From: Rummeliibacillus pycnus
GTDB lineage: Bacteria > Bacillota > Bacilli > Bacillales_A > Planococcaceae
Direction of reading: 5' to 3'
Length of the DNA: 64,000 bases
NCBI RefSeq assembly: GCF_002884495.1
Contig: NZ_KZ614145.1
Span: forward strand, 2,928,423 to 2,992,422
Below, in pieces: positions 45,020-54,194 of this stretch (the first letter of the stretch is position 1; the number at the start of each line of letters is the position of its first letter). A model generated the notes under the pieces. It ran no database searches. It was not told the origin of the DNA and saw nothing but the letters and a program-made list of their open reading frames with translations. Both the position numbers and the translations under genes were made by a program.

Positions 45020-45946
45020 TTACTTTCCAAGGAAATGCTTTTTAAAGAATGCTAATTGATAATCTAAGGTAATGGGATCATTAAAGTAGAATGCTTTTGC
45101 ATTTGCTTCATAAACATGTCCATTTTTGACTGCTGGAATATTTTTGTATGTTTTGGATTTCATAAATGAAGTATCTCCATCAGAGTTTTTGCTTAAAATT
45201 AAGTAATCTCCTGCATAGTTGCCCATTACTTCTTGAGAAAGTGCATAGTAACCATCTTTTTTGGTCATGTTTTCAACTTTTTCAGGCATTTTTAGTTGCA
45301 TAGCTTGGTAAAGTACTTCTGTTCCACGCCCCCAATGATCTCCAAATACATATAAATCTTTACCAAAGTTTTCAATAACAGAAACAGTTGTGTCTTTACC
45401 TATTTTGTCTTTTATTTCAGCACCAGTGGTTGCAGCACGTTGTTTAAAATCATCAACCCAAGCGCTTGCTTCTTTTTCTTTGTTTAATAATTTTCCGATT
45501 TCGATATGTTGAGTTAAATAGTCAACTTTCGCATATGTAAATGTGACAGTTGGAGCAATTTTGTTTAGTTTATCAACATTTTTAAGGGTTGAAAGACCAA
45601 TGATTAAGTCTGGTTTTAGTTCAATAATTTTTTCTAAATCATCTTCAGTAACGACTTTTGCATCTTTTAATTTGTCTTTAAAATTTGGATTAGCTTTTGA
45701 CCAAGCATCAACACCTACAATAGGAACGCCCAGCTGCATAACATTTCCTACGAATGATGATAAGACTACAACACGTTTAGGATGCGCGGGTACTTTAATG
45801 TCACCATTTTCTGATTTAAACGTAATAGTTGTTGGCTCTTTTGTATCTGATTTTGATGAACCATTATCTGTTTTACTTGATGTATTACTACAAGCACTCA
45901 TCATTAAAACGAATATTAATAAGATTGGAAAAAGATATTTTTTCAT
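45020..45946 (-). CDS. Iron-siderophore substrate-binding lipoprotein
   Basis: A 308-residue FepB/FecB-type binding protein. Signal peptide with lipobox MSAC (Cys about residue 19), a Ser/Thr linker, then the two-lobe fold with HPKRVVVLSSF and LKPDLIIGLS. It captures a ferric siderophore outside the membrane. The start overlaps the ATPase stop by one base (TAATG), with AAAGGAG inside that gene. The kind of siderophore cannot be told. Confidence 0.93.
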   Translation of the reverse strand: MKKYLFPILLIFVLMMSACSNTSSKTDNGSSKSDTKEPTTITFKSENGDIKVPAHPKRVVVLSSFVGNVMQLGVPIVGVDAWSKANPNFKDKLKDAKVVTEDDLEKIIELKPDLIIGLSTLKNVDKLNKIAPTVTFTYAKVDYLTQHIEIGKLLNKEKEASAWVDDFKQRAATTGAEIKDKIGKDTTVSVIENFGKDLYVFGDHWGRGTEVLYQAMQLKMPEKVENMTKKDGYYALSQEVMGNYAGDYLILSKNSDGDTSFMKSKTYKNIPAVKNGHVYEANAKAFYFNDPITLDYQLAFFKKHFLGK

Positions 45947-46740
45947 TATTCTACTCCTTTAATAATGTCGTATGTGACACACATTGGTTTTTTTGTTCGC
46001 GGGTCTCTACCGATATAAGCATCGATATTGAAGACTGTTTTTAATACTTCAGGTTGGATGACTTCCTCACAATCACCAGCTTTAATGATTTTGCCATCTT
46101 TGAGAGCAATTAAATAATCTGCAAATCTTGCAGCTTGGTTTAAGTCATGTAGAACCATGATAATTGTGCGATGTTGCTCTTTATTTAACTTTTGAAGTAA
46201 TGTGAGAACTTCTAATTGATGAGCCATATCCAAGTATGTAGTAGGTTCATCTAGGAAAATAATTTCTGTTTCCTGAGCAAGTGCCATTGCTATCCATACT
46301 CGCTGACGTTGGCCACCTGAAAGCGCATCGACGGAACGAAATTTAAAATCAGATGTTCCGGTTACTTCTAATGCCCAATCAATTACTTCGAGATCATGCC
46401 TTTTTAATTTCCCAATACCCTTTTGATAAGGGAAACGTCCATAAGATACCAATTCTCCAACAGTCAATCCACTGACGCTTTCAGGTGTTTGGGGAAGAAT
46501 AGCTATTTTCTGAGCAAGTAACTTTGTTTTTTGTTTAGCAATATTCTCACCATCTAAAATGATTGAGCCAGATTGTTGAGTGATGATTCGAGTCATTGTT
46601 TTCAGTAAAGTAGATTTTCCACAACCATTTGAACCGATGATGGTTGTAATTTTTTTATCAGGAATATGAATATTTAAATTCTGCAAAATCAACTTTTCAC
46701 CATAGCCAACACTCAAGTCTTTAGTTTGTAGGCGTTCCAT
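45946..46740 (-). CDS. Siderophore ABC transporter ATP-binding protein, FecE/FhuC type
   Basis: A 264-residue ATPase powering siderophore uptake. Walker A GSNGCGKSTLLK, Q-loop LPQTPE, signature LSGGQRQRVWIAMAL, Walker B IIFLDEPTTYLD and the switch His in VLHDLNQA are all intact. First gene of the operon, unlike many relatives where the binding protein comes first. A near-perfect Fur box lies 46 bases upstream of the start. Confidence 0.95.
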   Translation of the reverse strand: MERLQTKDLSVGYGEKLILQNLNIHIPDKKITTIIGSNGCGKSTLLKTMTRIITQQSGSIILDGENIAKQKTKLLAQKIAILPQTPESVSGLTVGELVSYGRFPYQKGIGKLKRHDLEVIDWALEVTGTSDFKFRSVDALSGGQRQRVWIAMALAQETEIIFLDEPTTYLDMAHQLEVLTLLQKLNKEQHRTIIMVLHDLNQAARFADYLIALKDGKIIKAGDCEEVIQPEVLKTVFNIDAYIGRDPRTKKPMCVTYDIIKGVE

Positions 46741-46785
46741 TTTCTACCCTCCATTTACAAACATTCGCGTAAATTAAGATAAAAT

Positions 46786-46804
46786 GATAATGATAATCAA
46801 TATC
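46786..46804. promoter_or_regulatory. Fur box 1
   Basis: 19 bases match the classic Fur consensus (GATAATGATAATCATTATC) at all but one position. It lies between the divergent importer operon and the reductase gene, over the likely importer promoter. Confidence 0.9.
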
Positions 46805-46806
46805 AT

Positions 46807-46835
46807 TTGACACAATCATAATTCTAATTGATAAT
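46807..46835 (+). promoter_or_regulatory. Predicted promoter of the reductase gene
   Basis: TTGACA (46807-46812) and GATAAT (46830-46835) are separated by 17 bases. The -10 falls within the second Fur box. Confidence 0.7.
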
Positions 46836-46848
46836 GATTGTCAATAAG
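46830..46848. promoter_or_regulatory. Fur box 2
   Basis: A second Fur-like site, about 14 of 19 matches, covers the -10 of the rightward gene. Bound Fur-iron would block that promoter directly. Confidence 0.65.
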
Positions 46849-46895
46849 ATTTGCAGAATAAAAGCGATTATTTATCCAATATGGGAGTGTTCAAT

Positions 46896-47945
46896 ATGAA
46901 CTATGAGGAAATATTTGAAGTTACGATTATTGGTGGAGGGCCAGCTGGTTTATACTCTGCTTTTTATAGTGGATTAAGGGGTATGAAAACGAAAATAATT
47001 GAATATCAAGCACAATTAGGTGGCAAACTTCATGTCTATCCAGAAAAAATGATTTGGGATGTGGGGGGACATAGACCATTGTCTAGCGTTCAACTTACCG
47101 AACAATTAGTAGAACAAGGATTAACATTCAATCCAACAGTAATAGTAGGAGAGAAAGTTGAGACAATTAGTCAGAATGGGGATCATCTATTTACATTAAA
47201 AACTTCAAGCGGTAAGGAACATTATTCAAAAACTGTAATAGTTGCAGTAGGGAGCGGTATTTTAAATCCTCAAAAATTAGAGGTTGAAGGTGCAGAGCGT
47301 TATGAGGTATCAAATCTTAATTATACAATCAAATCGTTGCGGCGTTTTAAAGATAAAGTTGTTCTCATCTCAGGTGGGGGTAATTCTGCTGTTGACTGGG
47401 CAATTGAACTGCAACAAGTAGCTAAAAAGGTATATGTGAGTTATCATAAGGGAAAATTATCTGCACATGAGTCACAAGTTGAACAGTTATTAAAAAGTGA
47501 TGCAACAGTATTTCGTAATACATCTATTACCAAACTAATCGCAGATAGTGTAAACAGTTCGCTAATTAAAACAGTAGAACTAACAGATAAACAAACAGGT
47601 GAATCTATTCATGTCGATGTTGATGAAGTTATTATTAATCATGGTTTTGAACAGGATTCATCATTACTAAAAAATAGTTCTGTAAATTTACAATTAGTCG
47701 ATGGGTTTATAAAAGGAAATGCATTAGGGGAAACTTCTATCTCAGGACTGTTCGCTGCTGGAGATATTATTAGCTATGAGGGTAAAGTAAATCTAATTAC
47801 GGGAGCGTTTCAAGACGCTGTAAATGCTGCGAATAAGGCGAAAGTTTATATTCAACCAGATGCCGTAGCTACTGGTATGGTATCTTCTCATAACGAAGTA
47901 TTTAAAGAACGCAATCGTAAAATTGTGAAAGATATGATGAAGTAA
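46896..47945 (+). CDS. Ferredoxin/flavodoxin-NADP+ reductase-like protein (YcgT/YumC family)
   Basis: A 349-residue FAD enzyme of the thioredoxin-reductase-like FNR class. FAD motif TIIGGGPAGLYSAFY, NADP motif VVLISGGGNSAVDWAIEL, and the C-terminal ISGLFAAGDI. It lacks the CxxC of thioredoxin reductase. The frame extends to 46851, but ATG 46896 follows GGGAGTG by six bases. The Fur boxes and divergent importer suggest a role in iron metabolism, such as feeding electrons to ferric-siderophore reduction; I recall B. subtilis ycgT is also Fur-regulated. Confidence 0.9.
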   Translation: MNYEEIFEVTIIGGGPAGLYSAFYSGLRGMKTKIIEYQAQLGGKLHVYPEKMIWDVGGHRPLSSVQLTEQLVEQGLTFNPTVIVGEKVETISQNGDHLFTLKTSSGKEHYSKTVIVAVGSGILNPQKLEVEGAERYEVSNLNYTIKSLRRFKDKVVLISGGGNSAVDWAIELQQVAKKVYVSYHKGKLSAHESQVEQLLKSDATVFRNTSITKLIADSVNSSLIKTVELTDKQTGESIHVDVDEVIINHGFEQDSSLLKNSSVNLQLVDGFIKGNALGETSISGLFAAGDIISYEGKVNLITGAFQDAVNAANKAKVYIQPDAVATGMVSSHNEVFKERNRKIVKDMMK

Positions 47946-47981
47946 GTATGGTATCTTGAAAATCCAGGATCAATGCGATTA

Positions 47982-48022
47982 AATAACCTCTACACTTAAA
48001 AGGTGTAGAGGTTATTTATCTT
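47982..48022 (+). terminator. Terminator of the reductase gene
   Basis: A 14-base perfect repeat, AATAACCTCTACAC (47982-47995) with its complement at 48003-48016, followed by a modest T-rich stretch. Confidence 0.75.
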
Positions 48023-48128
48023 TGTAAGGGTTATCTTTCTCGTTTAATAAATATTTTTCTTTATGAAGATGGAAATGTTAAAATAGGCTTATGTGAATTT
48101 TTATGTCTTTTTAGTTAGGTGATTTCTC

Positions 48129-49397
48129 ATGAATCCAATGTCATCAAAATGGTTAAAATCTGAAACAATTTGGGTGTTGCTGATTGCGATATTTACAGCA
48201 ATTAGTAGTGAAATTAAACTCATACCATTTAATGGAGAGCATTTTCGATTTGGTTTAGGTAGTATAACCTTCCTATTATTAATTTTAATTCGTTTACCTA
48301 AATCTGTGATTCAAACGGGTATTATTACAGGATTAACCGTCGTTTTATTTCGAATATTTTCAAATATAACTTTTTATAATGGTGCTTTTTGGGATAGTGT
48401 TATAGAAAATTATCCTGCATTTTTATATTACTTTGTTTATGTTTGCTTATTTAAACTATTAAAAGTACAGCAACTAATTGAACAACCATTTAAATTAGGT
48501 ATACTAGCAATGTTTATGGAGATTATTGCAAATAGTGCTGAACATATTGTTCGATATTTAATGAACCCAAATACTACTTTGGTTTTTTATGATTGGTTTT
48601 TAATTGTGATGGTAGCGTTATTAAGAAGTTTCTTTGTAGTAGGAATTTATAGCTCTATTATTATGTCTGAACAACGCAAACGATTAGATGAACAACTTAC
48701 ACTAGGATCAGATTTGTATGTTGAAACATTATATTTGCAAAAAATGATGAATCATATCGAACAAATAATGGCCGATAGTTATGACTTATATCGCAATCTT
48801 AAAAAACAACAATTACAGGATCAAGGTGTAAGGGCATTGCATATTTCCCAGGAAATTCATGAAGTAAAAAAAGATGCACAACGGATTTTCGCTGGCTTGT
48901 CGAATATTACCATGCCTAAGACAGAAGAAGTTTATTATTTAGCGAATATTGTAGAATTCGTTGTAACAGCAAATAGTAAATACAGCGAAATGTTAAATAA
49001 GAGGATTGAATTTAAAGTAGAAAATAATGTGGATTTTGAGTTAACGCAGCAAATTCCTTTACTTGCAATACTTAATAACATTACAGCAAATGCAATTGAA
49101 GCTATAGTAGATTCTGGGCGTATTTTATTTCAAGTATCTGATCAACAAGGAACTATTCTCTTTAAGATACAAGATACAGGAACAGGAATAGCTGAAGAGG
49201 ATTTAGATATAATTTTCGAACCAGGTTTCACAACTAAATATAACAAACAAGGGGTAGCAGCGACTGGAATCGGCTTATCCCATGTACAAGAAATTGTTCA
49301 AATGCTGGACGGTAAAATCCACGTAGATCGACCAACTGTAGGGACGATTTTCTGTATTGAGATTCCTCGCAAAAATATACAAAAAGGGGTTGAGTAA
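48129..49397 (+). CDS. Sensor histidine kinase, GlnK (YcbA)-like
   Basis: A 422-residue kinase with five or six N-terminal membrane helices (about residues 10-180), a coiled linker, a phospho-acceptor region ALHISQEIHEVKKDAQRI and a HATPase domain with N-box AILNNITANAIEAI, G1 QDTGTGIA and G2 GIGLSHVQEI. This layout matches the B. subtilis GlnK/YcbA type, whose partner regulators have a YcbB domain, as found in the next gene. Upstream of an amino-acid symporter, it probably senses glutamate, glutamine or a dicarboxylate. Confidence 0.85.
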   Translation: MNPMSSKWLKSETIWVLLIAIFTAISSEIKLIPFNGEHFRFGLGSITFLLLILIRLPKSVIQTGIITGLTVVLFRIFSNITFYNGAFWDSVIENYPAFLYYFVYVCLFKLLKVQQLIEQPFKLGILAMFMEIIANSAEHIVRYLMNPNTTLVFYDWFLIVMVALLRSFFVVGIYSSIIMSEQRKRLDEQLTLGSDLYVETLYLQKMMNHIEQIMADSYDLYRNLKKQQLQDQGVRALHISQEIHEVKKDAQRIFAGLSNITMPKTEEVYYLANIVEFVVTANSKYSEMLNKRIEFKVENNVDFELTQQIPLLAILNNITANAIEAIVDSGRILFQVSDQQGTILFKIQDTGTGIAEEDLDIIFEPGFTTKYNKQGVAATGIGLSHVQEIVQMLDGKIHVDRPTVGTIFCIEIPRKNIQKGVE

Positions 49398-49399
49398 CT

Positions 49400-50296
49400 T
49401 TGCGTTATTTTATCGTTGATGACGATGCAGCAAGCCGTCGAATGCTAAAACAAATTATTGTAGAAGGGGATATGGGCGTAATAATTGGGGAAGCTGATAG
49501 TGGGATGAACGCATTGGAGCCTATTTTATCAAGTGATCCAGATTTTGTGCTCATTGACCTTTTAATGCCAAGATTAGATGGAATCGAAACAATGGAACAA
49601 CTTCGTAAACAAGGTTTCAAAGGTCATTTTATCATGATTTCGCAAGTAGAAAACAAAGAGATGGTTGGTGAGGCTTACGAAAAAGATGTAGAATTTTTTA
49701 TACACAAGCCCATTAATCGCATTGAAGTGCAAAGTATTCTCAGAAAAACTTCAGAACGGTTTCTTTTAAAAAGATCTCTACTGACTATTAGAAAATCAAT
49801 TTTGAACTTTGAAGAAGAAGCGAAAGAAGAATCTCATCGTACAATGAAAGACGTTGTTTCTTCCATATTAAATGATATGGGGATTGTAGGTGAGGTAGGG
49901 AGTGATGATATTGTTTCCATTATTGACTATTTATCCTCAAGAGAAGAAAGCACGATGCAGATTCCACCATTAAAAGATATTTATGAAGAGCTTGCGAGTA
50001 AAACAAAATTTAGTAGTGTAGAAATTATTAAAGAAAGTAAAGCGATTGAACAAAGGATTCGTCGTACTATTTCCGTTGCGATGAATAATTTAGCTACCCT
50101 TGGAGTAGTAGACTATACAAATCCGGAATTTGAATACTATGCACCTCGTTATTTTGAGTTTGCAGAAATACGAGCATTGATGAAAACTATTCAAGAGAAT
50201 GAAGTTGTACCTAAAAAGATGAAAATTAATGTGAAGAAGTTTTTACAAGTGCTATATGTAGAAGCAACTGAAAAATTCAAACATCCGTCAAAATAA
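49400..50296 (+). CDS. Response regulator, GlnL (YcbB) family
   Basis: A 298-residue regulator. Receiver domain with D7/D8/D9, phospho-acceptor D53 (LIDLLMPRLDG) and Lys in IHKPINRIE, then a long C-terminal YcbB-type DNA-binding domain (about 130-290). TTG start at 49400, two bases after the kinase stop, with AAAGGGG inside that gene. The tandem TGTCGGAT before the next gene is a likely target site. Confidence 0.87.
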   Translation: MRYFIVDDDAASRRMLKQIIVEGDMGVIIGEADSGMNALEPILSSDPDFVLIDLLMPRLDGIETMEQLRKQGFKGHFIMISQVENKEMVGEAYEKDVEFFIHKPINRIEVQSILRKTSERFLLKRSLLTIRKSILNFEEEAKEESHRTMKDVVSSILNDMGIVGEVGSDDIVSIIDYLSSREESTMQIPPLKDIYEELASKTKFSSVEIIKESKAIEQRIRRTISVAMNNLATLGVVDYTNPEFEYYAPRYFEFAEIRALMKTIQENEVVPKKMKINVKKFLQVLYVEATEKFKHPSK

Positions 50297-50400
50297 GTAA
50301 TATATTGTAAAAAGCGATCTCAATTTAGCATAAAACCTATCTATTTTATAGAAAATTTATATAAAAAAATATTTTTTTTGAATTTTTATTTCTTTGGAAT

Positions 50401-50439
50401 TGTCGGATGGTGTCGGATTTTATAAGTCACTCTTATAAT
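50401..50439 (+). promoter_or_regulatory. Activated promoter of the symporter gene with tandem repeat
   Basis: TGTCGGAT occurs at 50401-50408 and again at 50411-50418, one helical turn apart. The second copy covers the position of a poor -35 (17 bases before the perfect TATAAT at 50434-50439). This is the layout of a regulator-activated promoter. Confidence 0.65.
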
Positions 50440-50496
50440 AAAGTTATGATTATTAGTCTTATTTAGAACAACCACATTTTGAAGGGGTGACTTGTT

Positions 50497-51777
50497 ATGA
50501 AAAAACGTAAACTTGGATTAGCTTGGCAAATTTTGATTGGGCTAATTCTTGGTGTTATAGTAGGTGCAGTTTTTTACGGAAATGAAAACGTAACCAAATA
50601 TCTTCAACCTGTTGGAACAATCTTTATGAACATGATCAAGATGATTGTTGTTCCAATTATTATTTCAACATTAATTTTAGGTGTAGCTGGTCAAGGGGAC
50701 TTTAAAAAACTTGGTAAACTAGGTATTAAAACCATCGTTTACTTTGAATTGATTACGACATTTGCCATTATTATTGGTATTGCAGCAGCAGATATCTTCC
50801 ATCCTGGTGTAGGCGTAAATATGGCACACCTAACTAAAGGTGATATTTCTACTTACGTTGAAACAAGTAAAACGGTAAAAGAAGGCGGCGGTTTTGCCGA
50901 AACAATTATTAATATTGTGCCAACAAACGTTGTTCAAGCAATGGTAAATGGTAATATGCTTGCGATTATCTTCTTCTCTGTATTATTTGGACTAGGTGTT
51001 GCAGCAATTGGTGAAAAAGGTAAACCAGTTCTAGCATTCTTCTCTGGTATGGCGGATGCTATGTTCTGGGTAACAAATACAATTATGAAATTTGCTCCTT
51101 ATGGAGTATTTGCATTAATCGCAGTTACGGTTTCAACATTTGGGATTCAATCATTAATTCCTCTAGGTAAATTAGCTATTCTTGTTTATGTATCAATGAT
51201 TTTATTCGTTGTAATTGTACTGGGTTTAGTGGCGAAATTATTCGGCCTAAATATTTTCCATATAATTCGCATTTTAAAAGATGAATTATTACTTGCTTAT
51301 TCAACTTCAAGTTCTGAATCGGTATTGCCACGTATTATGATGAAAATGGAAAAAGCAGGTGTACCGAAAGATATCGTATCATTCGTTATTCCAACTGGCT
51401 ATTCATTTAACCTAGATGGTTCAACTTTATACCAATCTATTGCAGCGTTATTTATCGCTCAAATGTACGGTATCGATTTAACATTAGGTCAACAAATTAC
51501 ATTAGTGCTTACATTAATGGTAACTTCTAAAGGTATTGCTGGTGTTCCTGGGGTATCATTTGTAGTATTACTTTCAACTTTAACTGCAGTGAACATTCCA
51601 GTAGAAGGTCTTGCATTTATTTTAGGTATTGACCGTATCTTAGATATGGCTCGTACTGCTGTCAATGTTACTGGTAACTCATTAGCTTCACTTGTTATGG
51701 CTAAATGGGAAGGTCGACTTGATAAAAATAAATACGACAATTATTTTGGTAACGAAGATAGCAATAAATTAGCTTAA
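50497..51777 (+). CDS. Dicarboxylate/amino-acid:cation symporter (GltP/GltT family)
   Basis: A 426-residue DAACS transporter that takes up glutamate, aspartate or C4-dicarboxylates with H+ or Na+. Family motifs: YSTSSSESVLPRI (serine-rich re-entrant loop), PTGYSFNLDGSTLYQSIAALF, TSKGIAGVPGVSF and the helix-8 region DRILDMARTAVNVTGN. Eight membrane helices are visible. The neighbouring GlnK/GlnL-like pair probably controls it. Strong ribosome binding site and terminator; single gene. Confidence 0.95.
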   Translation: MKKRKLGLAWQILIGLILGVIVGAVFYGNENVTKYLQPVGTIFMNMIKMIVVPIIISTLILGVAGQGDFKKLGKLGIKTIVYFELITTFAIIIGIAAADIFHPGVGVNMAHLTKGDISTYVETSKTVKEGGGFAETIINIVPTNVVQAMVNGNMLAIIFFSVLFGLGVAAIGEKGKPVLAFFSGMADAMFWVTNTIMKFAPYGVFALIAVTVSTFGIQSLIPLGKLAILVYVSMILFVVIVLGLVAKLFGLNIFHIIRILKDELLLAYSTSSSESVLPRIMMKMEKAGVPKDIVSFVIPTGYSFNLDGSTLYQSIAALFIAQMYGIDLTLGQQITLVLTLMVTSKGIAGVPGVSFVVLLSTLTAVNIPVEGLAFILGIDRILDMARTAVNVTGNSLASLVMAKWEGRLDKNKYDNYFGNEDSNKLA

Positions 51778-51791
51778 TCATTTAAATAGAG

Positions 51792-51837
51792 GCTCTACTA
51801 ACATGTAGTTCATGTTAGTAGAGCTTTTTTTATTTTT
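51792..51837 (+). terminator. Terminator of the symporter gene
   Basis: A 14-base perfect repeat (51792-51805 with 51811-51824, loop of five) followed by seven Ts. Confidence 0.9.
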
Positions 51838-51922
51838 GTTATACAACTAAATTAGACATCAAGCTGACTTATTGAGATGATAATATATAAGATAAAATGT
51901 AGAAATTACTGGGGGTCAAGTA

Positions 51923-52600
51923 GTGGACAAAGTATTAATTGTGGAAGATGAATTTGCCATAAGTCAAGTGTTAAAGGCATATTTACAAAAAGTACACCTT
52001 CTAACTGAACAAGCATATACAGGCACTGAAGCGATTGAAAAATTTCGTACTTGTGCCCCTAATATTGTTTTGTTAGATGTGATGTTACCTGAAAAAAATG
52101 GATGGCAAATTTTAAAAGAGATTCGCAAAGAAAGTAGTTGCCCTGTTATTATGCTAACTGCATTGGGTGATGTCAATTATAGATTGGAAGGTTTAAATGA
52201 AGGAGCGGATGATTACATAGCAAAACCATTTGTAGCAGAAGAGGTAGTTGCACGTGTGAAAGCTGTTTTAAGAAGAACACAAGGTGGCACAGGACCAAAA
52301 CGTCAGTTCGGCAGCTTGGAAATTAATCTTCAATCACATCAAGTCAAGGTAGCAGGACACGAAGTAGAGTTAACGCCTCGAGATTTATCTGTCTTAATGT
52401 TTCTTGCGGAACATCCTAATCATACCTTTACAAGAGATCAATTGATCGAGCAAGTTTGGGGATGGGAATATGATGGAAGTGATCGTGCAGTGGATTTAGC
52501 TATTAAACGGTTACGTAAAGTGCTACAAGATTGGCCTGAAACAGAAGGAGAAATCAAAACGTTACGTGGATTGGGGTATCAACTAAGTGTCAAATCATGA
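51923..52600 (+). CDS. OmpR/PhoB-family response regulator
   Basis: A 225-residue regulator: receiver domain with E8/D9, phospho-acceptor D52 (LLDVMLPEKNG), Thr in MLTALGD and Lys in IAKPFV, then a winged-helix domain with recognition helix GSDRAVDLAIKRLRKVL. GTG start after GGGGGTC. Overlaps its kinase gene by 14 bases. Target genes are not known from sequence; the PrsA-like gene downstream is a candidate. Confidence 0.92.
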   Translation: MDKVLIVEDEFAISQVLKAYLQKVHLLTEQAYTGTEAIEKFRTCAPNIVLLDVMLPEKNGWQILKEIRKESSCPVIMLTALGDVNYRLEGLNEGADDYIAKPFVAEEVVARVKAVLRRTQGGTGPKRQFGSLEINLQSHQVKVAGHEVELTPRDLSVLMFLAEHPNHTFTRDQLIEQVWGWEYDGSDRAVDLAIKRLRKVLQDWPETEGEIKTLRGLGYQLSVKS

Positions 52601-54035
52601 TAAAGAAAAGCGGATCTCTTTAACGCAGTATTGGACGAGCCGTTATTTACTTACATTATGTATAGGACTTACAATTGTTGCGTTTCTATCTGCAATATGG
52701 ATTCGACATACGACTTTGCAAAATCGTTTGGATATGTTGGAATTTATGGGGGAAGAAATTTCGAATCGCTTAGAAGAAAATACGATAAATAATCCTTCAA
52801 TAAGACCAATAAAAGGACCAAATGAAGATAAGGAAAATCCAGGTGTATTTAGAGATCGTGAGCGTTTTATGGATATGGGCATTAACCCAACCATATATAT
52901 TGTTGATACCGAAGGCAATATTCTTTCTATGAATCACCCTAAAGAACCATTAAATGAACAAACAATACCCAAAACGGTGATGGCATCAAAAAGTGATATT
53001 GTTAAATTCAAATATGACAATTCTGCGCAATTATATTATGCCATAAAAAAGAAGATTGAGATTGATAACAAAACGGTTGGCTATATTGTTATTAGTGAAA
53101 CGAAAGAAAACTTGACACATCTAAACCAAGAATATAGTCAATTAGCAATTATGATTGGTTGCTTGGCTTTACTTGGTGTAGGAGCAATTTACTTTTTATC
53201 TCGTCGTTTGGCTAAACCAATCAAGGATGTAGCTTATGCAGCAAAACAAGTTCAAGAAGGAAACTATAATATTGAATTGCCAGACAATACTAAAGAAGAG
53301 GAAGTTTATGAACTTGTTCATTCCTTTAAAGAGATGGCTACAAGGCTTCAACAGTTAGAAGCAATGAGAACTGAATTATTAGCAGGTGTGACACATGAAT
53401 TAAAAACACCAGTTACTTCTATTAGTGGTTTGTTACAAGCGATTCAAGACGAGGTTGTTGAAGGGAACACGCAAAAAGAATTTATCCAAATGGCAGTAAA
53501 TGAAACGACAAAATTAAAAACGATGGTAGGCGATTTACTCGCATTTAATTCGTTCTCTGTAAATGCAATCCCTGTAAAATTTGAAACATTTGAAATCAAT
53601 CAAATCCTAGAAGAAACACTAATGCAATGGGAACTAACACAAGATACGGAAGATGTTGAATTGACGTTCGTTAAATTACCAGAGCCTAGAGAGGTTGAGA
53701 TTGATTTCATTCGTTTTCAACAAATTTTTACAAATCTCTTTACCAACGCAAAACAAGCGATGAATGGATTTGGGAAAATCTCTGTCACACTAAGTGAAAC
53801 AGCAGAGGATCTATTCATTCGAGTTGCTGACACAGGAAAAGGAATACCAGATGAAGAACAAACTCTAATCTTCGAACGCTTCTATCGAGGAGAAAATAAG
53901 AAATATGCAGTACGTGGTTTGGGGCTTGGTTTACCATTAAGTAAAATGATGGCGCAATCAATACATGGTGATTTACGTCTTGTTCATAGTACAAAAAACA
54001 GTACAGTCTTCGAATTACGTATTCCAAAACAATGA
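52587..54035 (+). CDS. Sensor histidine kinase
   Basis: A 482-residue kinase with two membrane helices (about 18-38 and 187-207) around an extracellular sensor of about 145 residues, a HAMP domain (about 208-262), H-box LLAGVTHELKTPVTS and HATPase domain with N-box IFTNLFTNAKQAMNG, G1 DTGKGIP and G2 GLGLPLSK. GTG start at 52587 inside the regulator gene; GGGG lies ten bases upstream. Layout resembles YkoH-type kinases, an inference only. Confidence 0.9.
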   Translation: MSNHDKEKRISLTQYWTSRYLLTLCIGLTIVAFLSAIWIRHTTLQNRLDMLEFMGEEISNRLEENTINNPSIRPIKGPNEDKENPGVFRDRERFMDMGINPTIYIVDTEGNILSMNHPKEPLNEQTIPKTVMASKSDIVKFKYDNSAQLYYAIKKKIEIDNKTVGYIVISETKENLTHLNQEYSQLAIMIGCLALLGVGAIYFLSRRLAKPIKDVAYAAKQVQEGNYNIELPDNTKEEEVYELVHSFKEMATRLQQLEAMRTELLAGVTHELKTPVTSISGLLQAIQDEVVEGNTQKEFIQMAVNETTKLKTMVGDLLAFNSFSVNAIPVKFETFEINQILEETLMQWELTQDTEDVELTFVKLPEPREVEIDFIRFQQIFTNLFTNAKQAMNGFGKISVTLSETAEDLFIRVADTGKGIPDEEQTLIFERFYRGENKKYAVRGLGLGLPLSKMMAQSIHGDLRLVHSTKNSTVFELRIPKQ

Positions 54036-54042
54036 TAATATG

Positions 54043-54085
54043 AAAATACCTAATAAGTTATTACTAAACTTATTAGGTATTTTTA
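54043..54085 (+). terminator. Terminator of the two-component operon
   Basis: AATACCTAATAAGTT pairs with AACTTATTAGGTATT around a seven-base loop, followed by TTTACTTTTTT. Confidence 0.88.
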
Positions 54086-54194
54086 CTTTTTTCTAAAGTT
54101 TTCCTCATGACATGTAACTGACACAATCAAACTGTATAGTAAGTCTTGTAAAGAAGATCAAACCCCATATCACATAAAAGGAAGGAAGATATAG

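Noticed and set aside
45543-45962. Plus-strand open frame opposite the siderophore-binding protein
   Set aside because: Antisense to a complete, well-supported gene; no ribosome binding site.
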